From Yimella sp. cx-51 (lineage in GTDB: Bacteria; Actinomycetota; Actinomycetes; Actinomycetales; Dermatophilaceae), in the NCBI RefSeq assembly GCF_017654605.1, contig NZ_CP072113.1, positions 2,728,001 to 2,792,000 of the forward strand: a stretch of DNA of 64,000 nt, written 5' to 3'. The position numbers and the translations under genes were made by a program. The notes below the pieces were generated by a model. That model saw only the letters and a list, made by a program, of their open reading frames with translations. It ran no database searches and was not told the origin of the DNA. Shown here one piece after another: positions 18,454 to 27,248 of this stretch; position 1 is the stretch's first letter, and every line of letters begins with the position of its first letter.

Positions 18454-19284
18454 CTACTGCTCCTCGTGGGTGTTGGGGTCGCCGCCGAAGAGGCGTCCGT
18501 CGGGCTTGCCGAGACCGGTGATCGCAGCCATCTGCGAGGAGTCGAGCTCGAAACCGAAGACCTCGAGGTTCTCCTTCTGGCGTGACGGAGTGGCCGATTT
18601 CGGCAGCGGCATGACCGCGCGCTGCACGTGCCAGCGCAGGATCACCTGGGCCGGCGTCACGTTGTGAGCCGCAGCGGCAGCGGCCACCGGCTCCTCCTCG
18701 TACGGCGCCTGCCCCTTGCCCAGCGGACTCCACGCCTGGGTGAGAATGCCCAACTCCTTGTTGACCGCGAGCATCTCCTCCTGCGGGAGGTAGGGGTGCA
18801 CCTCGATCTGGTTGATGGCCGGGGTCACACCGGTCGCCTCGATGATGCGGCGCAGGTGGTCAGCGGTGAAGTTGGAAACACCGATCGTGGTGACCAGGCC
18901 GGTCTGCTGCGCCTCGACCAGCGCCTGCCATGCCTCGAGGTAGAGGTTGACGCTCGGGTTCGGCCAGTGGATGAGACCGACGTCGATGCGGTCGACACCC
19001 AGCCGCTCCGCCGAATCCCGAAGTGATTGCGCGGCAAGGTCTTTGGCGTGGAAGCGTCCTGGGATCTTGGTGGCGATCTGGACGTCGTCGCGCGGCATGT
19101 CGGAGTCGGCGAGCGCCTTGCCGACCTCCGCCTCGTTCTCGTAGTTCACCGCGGTGTCGAGGTAGGTGTAGCCGGTGTCGAGCGCACTCACCAAGGCCGT
19201 CACGCCCTCGTCGCCCTTGAGCGGGTAGGTGCCGAAGCCGATCGCGGGCACGGTCGTGCCGTCGTTCAAGGTGTAAGTCGTCAT
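18454..19284 (-). CDS. Aldo/keto reductase
   Basis: A 276-residue NADPH-dependent aldo/keto reductase, a cytoplasmic TIM barrel that reduces aldehydes and ketones. The catalytic tetrad is visible: Asp and Tyr in LDTAVNYENE, Lys in IATKIPG and His in GLIHWPNP. The C-terminal cofactor block is PLPKSATPSRQKENLEVFGFELD. It resembles the 2,5-diketo-gluconate reductase subgroup in length and motifs, but the natural substrate is not evident. It is monocistronic, between the SDR remnant and the purine regulator. Confidence 0.9.
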   Translation of the reverse strand: MTTYTLNDGTTVPAIGFGTYPLKGDEGVTALVSALDTGYTYLDTAVNYENEAEVGKALADSDMPRDDVQIATKIPGRFHAKDLAAQSLRDSAERLGVDRIDVGLIHWPNPSVNLYLEAWQALVEAQQTGLVTTIGVSNFTADHLRRIIEATGVTPAINQIEVHPYLPQEEMLAVNKELGILTQAWSPLGKGQAPYEEEPVAAAAAAHNVTPAQVILRWHVQRAVMPLPKSATPSRQKENLEVFGFELDSSQMAAITGLGKPDGRLFGGDPNTHEEQ

Positions 19285-19501
19285 GCGTCCACTGTTGCTT
19301 GCGACCGGGTCACATACAAGTGCCGTCCGCCGATCAGGCGTACCTGACCACTCACCTGCCCACCTTCACGGCCTGCACCCCGCGGACGAGGTTCACTTCA
19401 ACTCGGCAGACCGCCGTGCTTGCCTCGCGGAATGCAGAGCGGAGTCCGTCGCGAACCGCGGTTCACGGAGCGGCCGGAGCAATGGGAGCCAACGGGAAGG
19501 C

Positions 19502-20269
19502 TCAGCCGAGTTCGGCGGCGATCCTCATGGCGGCGTCCTGCAACGGTCCGACCGCGGCCGCGATCGCGTCATCAGTCATCCGGGTCACCGGTCCTGAGAC
19601 CGACACCGCTAGTCGCTGGGTTTCGGTCGGCACCTTCACCGCGACACAGCGCACACCGAGTTCCTGCTCCTGCTCGTCCACGGCGTAGCCCCGCTCACGG
19701 GCGATGCCGAGTTCAGTGGCGAACGCCTGTGGTGTGCCGATCGTGAACTCCGTCAGCTGGGGCATGCCGGTGCGCTCCAGTAACGCCTCCACCTCCGCCG
19801 GCGGCATCGTGGCCATGATCGCCTTGCCCACCGCGGTTGAATGCGGCAGCACGCGACGGCCCACTTCGGTGAACATGCGCATCGAGTTGCGCGACGCCAT
19901 CACCTGCCCGAGGTAGACGATCTGGTCGCTGTCGAGCGCGGCGATGTTGACCGACTCCCCCGTGCGAGCCACCACCTGCACCATGGCCGGACGCGCCCAC
20001 CTGGCCACCGACCTGCTGGCGACATCGCCGAGCCGAATCAGCTTGGGGCCCAACGTGTATTCCTTGGACGCCTCCTGCCGGGCGTACCCGAGGTCGACCA
20101 GCGTCCGCATCATCCGATGAATCGTGCCGAGCGGCAGGCCGGTCGATTCGGCGAGGCGCGACACGGTGGTCGTGCCGCCCCCGGCGGCCATGTGCTCGAG
20201 CAGCGCGAAGGCACGACCGAGCGACTGCACCCCTGCCCCGCGGCCCGCCGTGCTCGATGACTCGGTCAC
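19502..20269 (-). CDS. IclR-family regulator of the purine cluster
   Basis: A 255-residue IclR-type regulator with an N-terminal winged helix (VSRLAESTGLPLGTIHRMMRTL) and a C-terminal ligand-binding domain containing the conserved RRVLPHSTAVGKAIMA block. The GTG start at 20267-20269 overlaps the guaD stop (GTGA), so the gene is translationally coupled to guaD and is the last of the xdh operon. IclR proteins such as AllR control ureide and purine breakdown by sensing metabolites like glyoxylate or allantoate. By position it probably controls the xdh and uricase promoters, where two palindromes lie (26237 and 30289); this link is inference. Confidence 0.85.
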   Translation of the reverse strand: MTESSSTAGRGAGVQSLGRAFALLEHMAAGGGTTTVSRLAESTGLPLGTIHRMMRTLVDLGYARQEASKEYTLGPKLIRLGDVASRSVARWARPAMVQVVARTGESVNIAALDSDQIVYLGQVMASRNSMRMFTEVGRRVLPHSTAVGKAIMATMPPAEVEALLERTGMPQLTEFTIGTPQAFATELGIARERGYAVDEQEQELGVRCVAVKVPTETQRLAVSVSGPVTRMTDDAIAAAVGPLQDAAMRIAAELG

Positions 20270-21543
20270 AACCGTTCGCCGCCCACCCACACGCCCGCGA
20301 CATCGTCCGTGGTGCCGAGCGCGAAGATCTTCGCGAGTACGTCGTCGGAGTCCTTGGCGTGTTCGATGCCCATGTCGAGCGGGTCGCCGTCCTGCGGACG
20401 AATCCAGATCGCGTCGAACTGCTTGCCTGCCGACAGGTCGCCGATCTCTTCGTCCATCTCCAACGCGTGCGCCCCGGCGCGGGTGGCGAGGTAGAGCAGA
20501 TGCGCGGACGTCAGCGGTAGGCCGTCGTCGCCCAGCAGTTGCTGCATGAAGTAGGCCTGCAGGCCTTCCTTGAAAAGGCTGAAGCCGGTGCCTGCGCCGA
20601 CATCACTACCGAGCGCGACCGAAACTCCATGTGCCACATGTCGTTTCAGCGGAAACAACCCACTACCAAGTGCAGAGTTGGACGTCGGACAGTGCGCCAC
20701 CGAGGTGCGCCGCTGGGCCATGAGGGTCAGCTCTTCGTCCTTGGGGTGGACGTCGTGGGCCAGCACTGAGCGTCCGCCGAGCAAGCCGTGTGCGTCGTAG
20801 CTCTGGGTGTAGTTCAACCCGCCGAAGAGCTCCTCGACTTCTTCAATCTCGCGCTTGTTCTCGTTGAGATGCGAGGTGAAGTAGAGGTCGTCGAACTCCT
20901 GCATCACGCGTCCGCAGGCCGCCAGCATCTCCTCGCCGGCGGACAAGGAGAAGCGCGGGGTGACGGCGTACCGGAGGCGATCGACGCCGTGCCATTTGTG
21001 AGCAAGGTCGACCGATTGCTCGTACGCGAGCTCAGGAGTGGTGAGCAAACCCTCGGGCAGGATGCGATCGGAGACGACCAATCCGCTCACGATCCGCAGC
21101 CGGCTGGCATGCGCCTCGGTGAAGAGCACCTCCATGGCGGACGCGAAGTGCGAACCGAAGACCAAGGCGGTGGTCGTGCCCGCCTCGCGCAGACCACGCA
21201 GGAAGCCGCGGGCCACCATCCGGGCCTGGTGTTCGTCGGCCATCTGGAGTTCTTCGGGCAGTGCAGCGCGGTCGAGCCAGTCGAGCAAGGGCATGCCGAG
21301 GGCGCCGATCACCCGCAGTTGCGGGAAGTGCACGTGGGTGTCGACGAAACCCGGCAGCAGGACGCCTTCCCGTAGGTCGACCACCTGCTCGCCGGGGAAC
21401 TGCCGGAAGAGTTCACCGGCAGTGGCTCGGTGGGTGATGACCCCGTCGATGACCCGTAGGCCGACATCGGCGCCGGCGCGCAGGGCGGCGCCGTCGAATG
21501 GACTGTCCGGGGTGTCGAGCGCCGTGGCGCGGTAGATGGTCAT
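20266..21543 (-). CDS. guaD: Guanine deaminase
   Basis: A 425-residue zinc amidohydrolase that converts guanine to xanthine. The metal site is seen in PGFVDTHVHFPQ, with later ligands in TSHLNEN and AHCPTSNSALGSG, and the final Asp in ALGSDVGAGTGFS. These match the GuaD family rather than HutI or adenine deaminase. The start at 21541-21543 overlaps the xdhC stop (ATGA), and its own stop overlaps the regulator start. It feeds xanthine to the xanthine dehydrogenase coded just upstream in the same operon. Confidence 0.92.
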   Translation of the reverse strand: MTIYRATALDTPDSPFDGAALRAGADVGLRVIDGVITHRATAGELFRQFPGEQVVDLREGVLLPGFVDTHVHFPQLRVIGALGMPLLDWLDRAALPEELQMADEHQARMVARGFLRGLREAGTTTALVFGSHFASAMEVLFTEAHASRLRIVSGLVVSDRILPEGLLTTPELAYEQSVDLAHKWHGVDRLRYAVTPRFSLSAGEEMLAACGRVMQEFDDLYFTSHLNENKREIEEVEELFGGLNYTQSYDAHGLLGGRSVLAHDVHPKDEELTLMAQRRTSVAHCPTSNSALGSGLFPLKRHVAHGVSVALGSDVGAGTGFSLFKEGLQAYFMQQLLGDDGLPLTSAHLLYLATRAGAHALEMDEEIGDLSAGKQFDAIWIRPQDGDPLDMGIEHAKDSDDVLAKIFALGTTDDVAGVWVGGERL

Positions 21544-22361
21544 GACTGATCTCCTGAGGTCGAGTGCTCGGCCGCGAAGACCTGGAGCAGTTGAGCAGCA
21601 ACGCCCACGGCGATGGCTGCCGGTTCCTTGGACACGATCTCGGGCACACCGATCGGGCATTGGATGCGAGCGATGTCTGTGGCCGAATGTCCTTCTTCGG
21701 CAAGGGTTTTCTCGAAACGGCGCCACTTGGAGCGCGACCCGATGAGGCCGATGGTGCCCAGGTTGGGGAGGCGCAACGAGGCGTCGCAGAGCGCGGCGTC
21801 CTCTGCGTGGTCGTGGCTCATGATGAGCACATGGGTGCCCTGCGGTAGCTCCGGAAGGAGAGACTCCGGCACCGGCGTGTGCTTGATGTTCACCTCGGCC
21901 ACGGCATCAGCCAGCTCCTGCGACAACGACGAATCGACTTGTGCTGCACGGGAATCGGCCAGGTAGAGATCGATGTCGTGACGGGAGAGGACCCGCGCGA
22001 GCTCACGACCCACGTGACCCATCCCGAAGATCGCGACGGCGGGGACGGTCGGCACCGGTTCGAGCAACATCGTCACTTCTCCTCCACAACATTGCACTCC
22101 GTAGCGGTTGTCGGCATGGGTGTTGAGACCGATCTCCAACAGCTCCGGTTCGGCGTCGCGCTCGTCGAGCATCGCGCGTCCACGCACGATCGCGGACTCT
22201 TCCAGGTTGCCGCCACCGACGGTGCCGAAAGTCTGCTCACGCGTGACGATCATCTTGGCGCCGGGAGCGCGCGGAGCGTGTCCGCGCACGGCGGTGACGG
22301 TGATCAGCACCGACGCCACCCGCTCCCGTCGTAGGCGCTGGATCACCTTGGCCCACTGCAT
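21540..22361 (-). CDS. xdhC: XdhC molybdenum-cofactor insertion chaperone
   Basis: A 273-residue XdhC/CoxI protein. It binds molybdopterin cofactor, supports its sulfuration and delivers it to xanthine dehydrogenase; it is not part of the mature enzyme. The N-terminal XdhC domain has GTVGGGNLEESAI and a conserved CCGGEV segment. The C-terminal Rossmann-like domain has VAIFGMGHVGRELARVL and later IGLIGSRSKWRRF. It follows xdhB by 3 bases and overlaps guaD by 4, consistent with one transcript. Confidence 0.92.
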   Translation of the reverse strand: MQWAKVIQRLRRERVASVLITVTAVRGHAPRAPGAKMIVTREQTFGTVGGGNLEESAIVRGRAMLDERDAEPELLEIGLNTHADNRYGVQCCGGEVTMLLEPVPTVPAVAIFGMGHVGRELARVLSRHDIDLYLADSRAAQVDSSLSQELADAVAEVNIKHTPVPESLLPELPQGTHVLIMSHDHAEDAALCDASLRLPNLGTIGLIGSRSKWRRFEKTLAEEGHSATDIARIQCPIGVPEIVSKEPAAIAVGVAAQLLQVFAAEHSTSGDQS

Positions 22362-22364
22362 GAT

Positions 22365-24647
22365 TCAGCCGTCTGTCGGTGCGGCGCCGCGCGCTTCCTG
22401 CAGCGCCCAGAAGACCGCTTCGGGCGTGGCCGGGCAACCGATCTCGACGCTGACTCCTTCGTCGCCGAAGGCAGCTGCCGCTTGACGCAGCGCCTCGCGG
22501 GTGGAGAAGGCGAGCATCAAGGGCGGCTCACCGACCGCCTTGCTGCCGTAGACCGCGCCGTCCTCGTGCGCCCGCTCCAGCAGACTCACGTTGAACTCCG
22601 CCGGCATCTCCGAGAAGCTCGGCAGCTTGTAGGTGGAGGCGCCCTGAGTGGCCAGCCGGCCACGGGTCGGGCGATCACTGGTGTCCCATCGCAGGTCTTC
22701 CAGGGTCAGCCACCCGGCTCCCTGCACGTAGCCGCCTTCGATCTGACCGATGTCGATCAACGGCGACAACGAGTCACCGACGTCGTGCACGATGTCGACG
22801 CGCAGCGTGCGATAGGCACCGGTGAAGCGGTCGACCTCCACCTCGGTGGCGGCCGCGCCGTACGCGAAGTATTTGAACGGCGAACCCTTGACCGTGGCGG
22901 GATCCCACTTCAGGCCCTCGGTGCGGTAGAAACCGGCCGCCCACAGTTGCACCCGACCGAAGTAGGCACGATGGACGAGGTCTTCCCAGGAGAGCTCCTC
23001 CTGCGCCTCGGCCTTCACCTTCTCCAGCCGCACCATGATCTGCTCACAGGCGTCCTTGACCGCTCCACCGTTCAGGTCGGCGCCCGTACTCGCAGCAGTG
23101 GCCGAGGTATTGGGCACCTTGTCGGTGCGGGTGGGAGCAAGGCGCACCCTGTCGAGCGGGATGCCGAGCGTGGTCGCGGCGATCTGCAACATCTTGGTGT
23201 GCAGGCCCTGTCCCATCTCGGTGCCGCCGTGGTTGATCAGCACCGAGCCGTCCTTGTAGACGTGCACCAACGCACCCGCCTGGTTGAAGGCGGTGAGGTT
23301 GAAGGAGATGCCGAACTTCACCGGGGTGATCGCGATGGCCCGCTTGGTGTTGGGGCTGGTGGCGTTGAACGCGTCCACCTCCGCCATCCGACGATCCAAT
23401 TCGCCGTTCTGCCAGACCTGCTCCCAGCATGCGACGGCCCGCTCGGCGTGCCGCACCGGCTGGCCGTACGGCGTTTCCTGGCCGTCGACGTAGAAGTTCT
23501 TGCGGCGCAGTTCGTGCGCCTTCATCCCCAGCTTCGGGGCAACCCGGCCGAGGATGTCCTCCATCACCAACATGCCCTGCGGTCCGCCGAACCCACGGAA
23601 GGCGGTCTGTGAGGTCTTGTTGGTCTTGGCGATGCGTCCGTCGACCCGGATGTTGGGCACCCAATAGGCGTTGTCAACGTGACACAAAGCGCGGGCGAGC
23701 ACCGGCTCGGAGAGGTCGAGACTCCATCCACCGTCAGAGGTGAGCACCGCCTCGAACGCCTGGATCTTGCCCTCGTCGTCGAAACCGATCTTCCACGCGG
23801 AGTGGAAACCGTGCCGTTTGCCCGACATCGTCATGTCCTGCGTGCGGTTGAGGCGCACCCGCACCGGGCGTCCGGTGAGAGTGGCGGCCAGGGCACCGAT
23901 AGCGGCATAGCCGTGCGGCTGCATCTCCTTGCCACCGAAGCCGCCACCCATGCGTAGGCATTGCACGGTCACTTCGTTGCTGTCGAGACCGAGCACGTGC
24001 GCGACGATGTCCTGGGTCTCGGTGGGGTGCTGGGTGCTGCACTGGATGAAGATCTGGCCGTTCTCGTCGACCTGCGCCAACGAGCAGTGGGTCTCCAGGT
24101 AGAAGTGCTCCTGGCCGGCAAACTCGAACTCTCCCTCAAAGACCCGAGTGGACGCCGCCCAACCAGCCCCGAGGTCGCCCCGGGCCATCACCGGACGCGC
24201 ACCCTGGAAGCTCTCGGCCTCGATCGCCTCCTTGACCGTGATGAGCGCGGGAAGCTCGTCGATCTCGACCTTGACCGCAGCCGCCCCCAGTCGGGCCGCT
24301 TCGAGGGTCTCCCCGATCACCCAGCACACCGGGTGGCCGTAGTACATGACCTCGGTGGGGAAGAGCGGTTCGTCGTGCTTGATGCCGGCATCGTTCACTC
24401 CGGGCACATCGTCAGCGGTGAGCACCCGCACCACGCCGGGCACGTCGTACGCCGGCTGGACGTCCATCGACGTCACACGTCCGTGCGCAACGGCCGTCTG
24501 CACCGGATAGGCGTGCAACGTGCCGAGCGTGCGGCCCACGAGATCGTCGGTGTAGAGCGCCGCACCCGTCACGTGTTGGTTGGCAGCCTCGTGCGGCATC
24601 TCTTGTCCGACAATCGCATTCATCGGACGCTGGGAAAGGGTGCTCAT
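22365..24647 (-). CDS. xdhB: Xanthine dehydrogenase, molybdenum subunit
   Basis: A 760-residue large subunit that hydroxylates hypoxanthine and xanthine to urate at a molybdopterin site. The motifs QTAFRGFGGPQGM and GGGFGGKE shape the cofactor site, and the catalytic Glu is in VGEPPLML near residue 707. The ATG overlaps the xdhA stop (ATGA). The protein pairs with the FeS/FAD subunit XdhA in a heterotetramer. The length and order match the bacterial XdhAB type. Confidence 0.95.
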   Translation of the reverse strand: MSTLSQRPMNAIVGQEMPHEAANQHVTGAALYTDDLVGRTLGTLHAYPVQTAVAHGRVTSMDVQPAYDVPGVVRVLTADDVPGVNDAGIKHDEPLFPTEVMYYGHPVCWVIGETLEAARLGAAAVKVEIDELPALITVKEAIEAESFQGARPVMARGDLGAGWAASTRVFEGEFEFAGQEHFYLETHCSLAQVDENGQIFIQCSTQHPTETQDIVAHVLGLDSNEVTVQCLRMGGGFGGKEMQPHGYAAIGALAATLTGRPVRVRLNRTQDMTMSGKRHGFHSAWKIGFDDEGKIQAFEAVLTSDGGWSLDLSEPVLARALCHVDNAYWVPNIRVDGRIAKTNKTSQTAFRGFGGPQGMLVMEDILGRVAPKLGMKAHELRRKNFYVDGQETPYGQPVRHAERAVACWEQVWQNGELDRRMAEVDAFNATSPNTKRAIAITPVKFGISFNLTAFNQAGALVHVYKDGSVLINHGGTEMGQGLHTKMLQIAATTLGIPLDRVRLAPTRTDKVPNTSATAASTGADLNGGAVKDACEQIMVRLEKVKAEAQEELSWEDLVHRAYFGRVQLWAAGFYRTEGLKWDPATVKGSPFKYFAYGAAATEVEVDRFTGAYRTLRVDIVHDVGDSLSPLIDIGQIEGGYVQGAGWLTLEDLRWDTSDRPTRGRLATQGASTYKLPSFSEMPAEFNVSLLERAHEDGAVYGSKAVGEPPLMLAFSTREALRQAAAAFGDEGVSVEIGCPATPEAVFWALQEARGAAPTDG

Positions 24648-26083
24648 GACGCCACCTCCTGCGGGTCGTTCTCGGCGAAGAGCTTCTCCAGCGACGTGCC
24701 GAGCATCGCGGCCCGGTAGCGAGCGCTGGCGCGGTGGTCGTCCATCGGCGTGCCTTCACTGCCCAGCACCTGTGCCGCCTCGGTGATCGTGGCGGCGCTC
24801 CAGGGCTTGCCCTCCAACGCCGCTTCAGTGGCGGTTGCCCGGATCGGGGTGGCTGCGACGCCGCCCAGACCGATGCGTGACTTGCGGATGATGCCGCCCT
24901 GCACATCGACCGCGATGCCGACAGCGACGCTGCTGATGTCGTCGAACCGCCGCTTGGCGATCTTGTGGAAAGCGGTGATCGGCAGGGCCGGCAGCGGGAT
25001 GACGATCGACTTGATGAGTTCGCCCGGCTTGCGCACCGTTTCGCGGTAACCGGTGAAGTATTCGGCGAGGGGTATGTCCCGTTCGCCCTCGCTGGAGGCG
25101 AGCACCAGAGTCGCTTCGAGCGCCAGCAGCGCGGGCGGGGTGTCGCCGATCGGCGAGCCGGCGCCGAGGTTGCCGCCGATGGTCGCGCCGTTACGGATCA
25201 GGCGCGAGGCGAATTGCGGAAAGAGACTGGCCAGCAACGGAACTCGGCCATCGAGCAGGCGTTCGATCTCACTGAGAGTGAGGGCGGCACCGAGTTCGAG
25301 ACGCTCATCGCTGAGGGCGAAGGTGCGCAACTCCTCGAGCCGGTCGACCGCGATCACCAACGGTGCCCGAACGCCCTTGAGGTTGACGTCGACGCCCCAG
25401 TCGGTCGAGCCCGCGACGAGCACGGCGTCGGGCTGGTCATCGAGAAAGGAAAGTGCGTCGGCGAGTGTTGCCGGACGCACGAAGCGACGTGAATCGCGCT
25501 CCACCGTGGTGGACCCTCCGCTGGGCGCCGGTGAGCTGCAGCGCGAGGCGAACTCGTCGCCCGACTGCACCGCGCCGAGGGCATACGCGGCATCGCGGAT
25601 CGGGCGATAGCCGGTGCAGCGGCACAGGTTGCCCGACAGGGAGTGCAGATCGAATCCGTTCGCGCCGTGGTCGGCGTTGTCCTCACCGTCGGGGGCGCGC
25701 TCCGGACGGTAGAACTCCGCCGCCATCGAGCAGATGAATCCCGGTGTGCAGTAACCACATTGCGAACCGCCGCGGACGGCCATCTCGCGTTGCACCTCGT
25801 GCAGATCGGTCGGTGTGCCCAGTCCCTCCGAGGTGACGACCTCCTGACCGTCGAGGGTCAACGCCGGGATCAGACAGGCATTGATCGACACCCAGCGGGA
25901 GGTGTCGCCGTCAGGCCGCAGCACCATGATCGAGCAGGCGCCGCACTCCCCCTCGGCACAGCCTTCCTTGGCTCCGGTGAATCCGCAGTCGCGAATGAAG
26001 TCGAGCGCATTGGTCGCGGGGTCGATGTCGACCATTGACCGCGACCGCCCGTTCAGATTCATCTCGGGCTGTTCTGAATTCAT
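24644..26083 (-). CDS. xdhA: Xanthine dehydrogenase, FeS/FAD subunit
   Basis: A 479-residue subunit that passes electrons from the molybdenum centre to NAD. The N-terminal half has two [2Fe-2S] clusters: a ferredoxin-type one in GCAEGECGACSIM and a second in CGYCTPG and CRCTGYRP. The C-terminal half is the FAD domain (starting RFVRPATLADALSFL) with GATIGGNLGAGSPIGD for FAD binding. The ATG at 26081-26083 has GGGAG upstream; longer in-frame starts add unrelated Arg-rich sequence. It opens the xdhA-xdhB-xdhC-guaD-iclR operon, with a candidate operator about 155 bases upstream. Confidence 0.95.
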   Translation of the reverse strand: MNSEQPEMNLNGRSRSMVDIDPATNALDFIRDCGFTGAKEGCAEGECGACSIMVLRPDGDTSRWVSINACLIPALTLDGQEVVTSEGLGTPTDLHEVQREMAVRGGSQCGYCTPGFICSMAAEFYRPERAPDGEDNADHGANGFDLHSLSGNLCRCTGYRPIRDAAYALGAVQSGDEFASRCSSPAPSGGSTTVERDSRRFVRPATLADALSFLDDQPDAVLVAGSTDWGVDVNLKGVRAPLVIAVDRLEELRTFALSDERLELGAALTLSEIERLLDGRVPLLASLFPQFASRLIRNGATIGGNLGAGSPIGDTPPALLALEATLVLASSEGERDIPLAEYFTGYRETVRKPGELIKSIVIPLPALPITAFHKIAKRRFDDISSVAVGIAVDVQGGIIRKSRIGLGGVAATPIRATATEAALEGKPWSAATITEAAQVLGSEGTPMDDHRASARYRAAMLGTSLEKLFAENDPQEVAS

Positions 26084-26236
26084 GCTCACTCCCAACGTCC
26101 GACGGCGTGTCGGACTCCTTCCGGTCCGCCGGAGCATGGTTGGAGGTCAAGACTCGAACCGCGCCGGTTATCCATGCGAACGACGCCGTTCAGAGCAGCC
26201 TAAGTGCTGCGGATCACAAAAGGAAGATCTCGGAGG

Positions 26237-26253
26237 GTGGAAACATATTCCAC
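26237..26253. promoter_or_regulatory. Candidate IclR-type operator upstream of xdhA
   Basis: GTGGAA-ACATA-TTCCAC is a perfect 6-base inverted repeat with a 5-base spacer, in a locally AT-rich stretch. It resembles the GGAA...TTCC sites bound by AllR-like IclR proteins. Assignment to the regulator at 19502 is inference. Confidence 0.5.
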
Positions 26254-26294
26254 ACTACGAAAGTCGGTGCAGCCCTCGTCCGCTCGCCGTCCGC

Positions 26295-26357
26295 CACAAA
26301 CCGGACGCAAAAGCGACGTTTCAGCACGGGAAACGTGTCGTTTGCGTCCGGTTTGTG
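26295..26357. repeat. Palindromic element type B, intact copy
   Basis: The arms CACAAACCGGACGCAAA (26295-26311) and its exact complement (26341-26357) enclose a second stem (CGACGTTTC with GAAACGTGTCG) and a small loop. It lies between the allE stop and the xdhA operator and could end or stabilise the upstream transcript. A second copy is split by the IS30 element near 55.5 kb. Confidence 0.85.
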
Positions 26358-26383
26358 CGAGCAGGCGGCGAACCGGGACCGCC

Positions 26384-27214
26384 TCAGACCAGCTGGCGGC
26401 TGAGCGTCGCGTGCCGGTTGACGTCCTTGTAGAGCAGGTAGCGGAAGCGACCCGGCCCACCGGCGTAGCAGGCCTGCGGGCAGAACGCGCGCAGCCACAT
26501 GAAATCGCCCTCCTGCACCTCGATCCAGTCCTTGTTGAGCAGGTAGACCGCCTTGCCCTCCAGCACGTACAGGCCGTGCTCCATGACGTGCGTCTCCGGG
26601 AACGGGATCGCGCCGCCGGGCTCGAAGTTGACGATGTTGACGTGCATGTCGTGCCGGATGTCGGTCGGGTCGGCGAAGCGCTGGGTGGTCCAGGCACCGT
26701 TGGTGCCGGGCATCTCACCGCCGGGCACGTCGTCCTCGTGCGTGACGAAAGCGTCGGGCGCCTCGATGCCCTCGACCTTCTGGTACGCCTTGCGGATCCA
26801 GTGGAAGGTGGCGTTGGCCTCGCTGGCGTTGTGCAGCGTCCAGTTCGACTGCGGCGGCAGGAAGACATAGCTGCCGGCGCGCAACGCGTGCTTCTGGTCG
26901 TCCAGGGTCAGTTCGAGTTCGCCGCCCACCAGGAAGAGCACGCCTTCGGCGGAGGTGTCGAGCTCCGGACGATCCGAGCCGCCACCCGGCGCCACCTCGA
27001 CGATGTACTGCGAGAAGGTCTCGGAGAAGCCCGAGAGCGGACGCGCAATGACCCACAGCCGCGTCTTCTCCCAGAACGGCAGCAGGCTGGTGACGATGTC
27101 GCGCATCGTGCCCCGGGGCAGCACTGCGTAGGCCTCGGTGAACATCGCCCGGTCGGTGGTGAGCTCGGTCTGCCCGGGCAGGCCACCAGTGGGCACGTAG
27201 TACGAGTTGGTCAT
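26384..27214 (-). CDS. allE: (S)-ureidoglycine aminohydrolase
   Basis: A 276-residue bicupin that releases ammonia from (S)-ureidoglycine to give (S)-ureidoglycolate. The N-terminal cupin contains SAEGVLFLVGGELEL; the C-terminal cupin contains the metal motif FPETHVMEHGLYVLEGKAVYLL, with conserved Glu and His ligands, and WLRAFCPQACY further on. The length equals known YlbA/AllE proteins. The ATG has GGAAGG upstream. Its substrate is made by allantoate amidohydrolase, which is not in this cluster; the M20 gene at 49.3 kb is a candidate. Confidence 0.92.
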   Translation of the reverse strand: MTNSYYVPTGGLPGQTELTTDRAMFTEAYAVLPRGTMRDIVTSLLPFWEKTRLWVIARPLSGFSETFSQYIVEVAPGGGSDRPELDTSAEGVLFLVGGELELTLDDQKHALRAGSYVFLPPQSNWTLHNASEANATFHWIRKAYQKVEGIEAPDAFVTHEDDVPGGEMPGTNGAWTTQRFADPTDIRHDMHVNIVNFEPGGAIPFPETHVMEHGLYVLEGKAVYLLNKDWIEVQEGDFMWLRAFCPQACYAGGPGRFRYLLYKDVNRHATLSRQLV

Positions 27215-27248
27215 GGTCGTCCTTCCAGATGCGTTCGGTGAGGTTTCG

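Noticed and set aside
19453-19464. GAACCGCGGTTC palindrome after the purine regulator
   Set aside because: A 12-base GC-rich palindrome is not rare at this composition and it has no clear relation to a promoter or transcript end.
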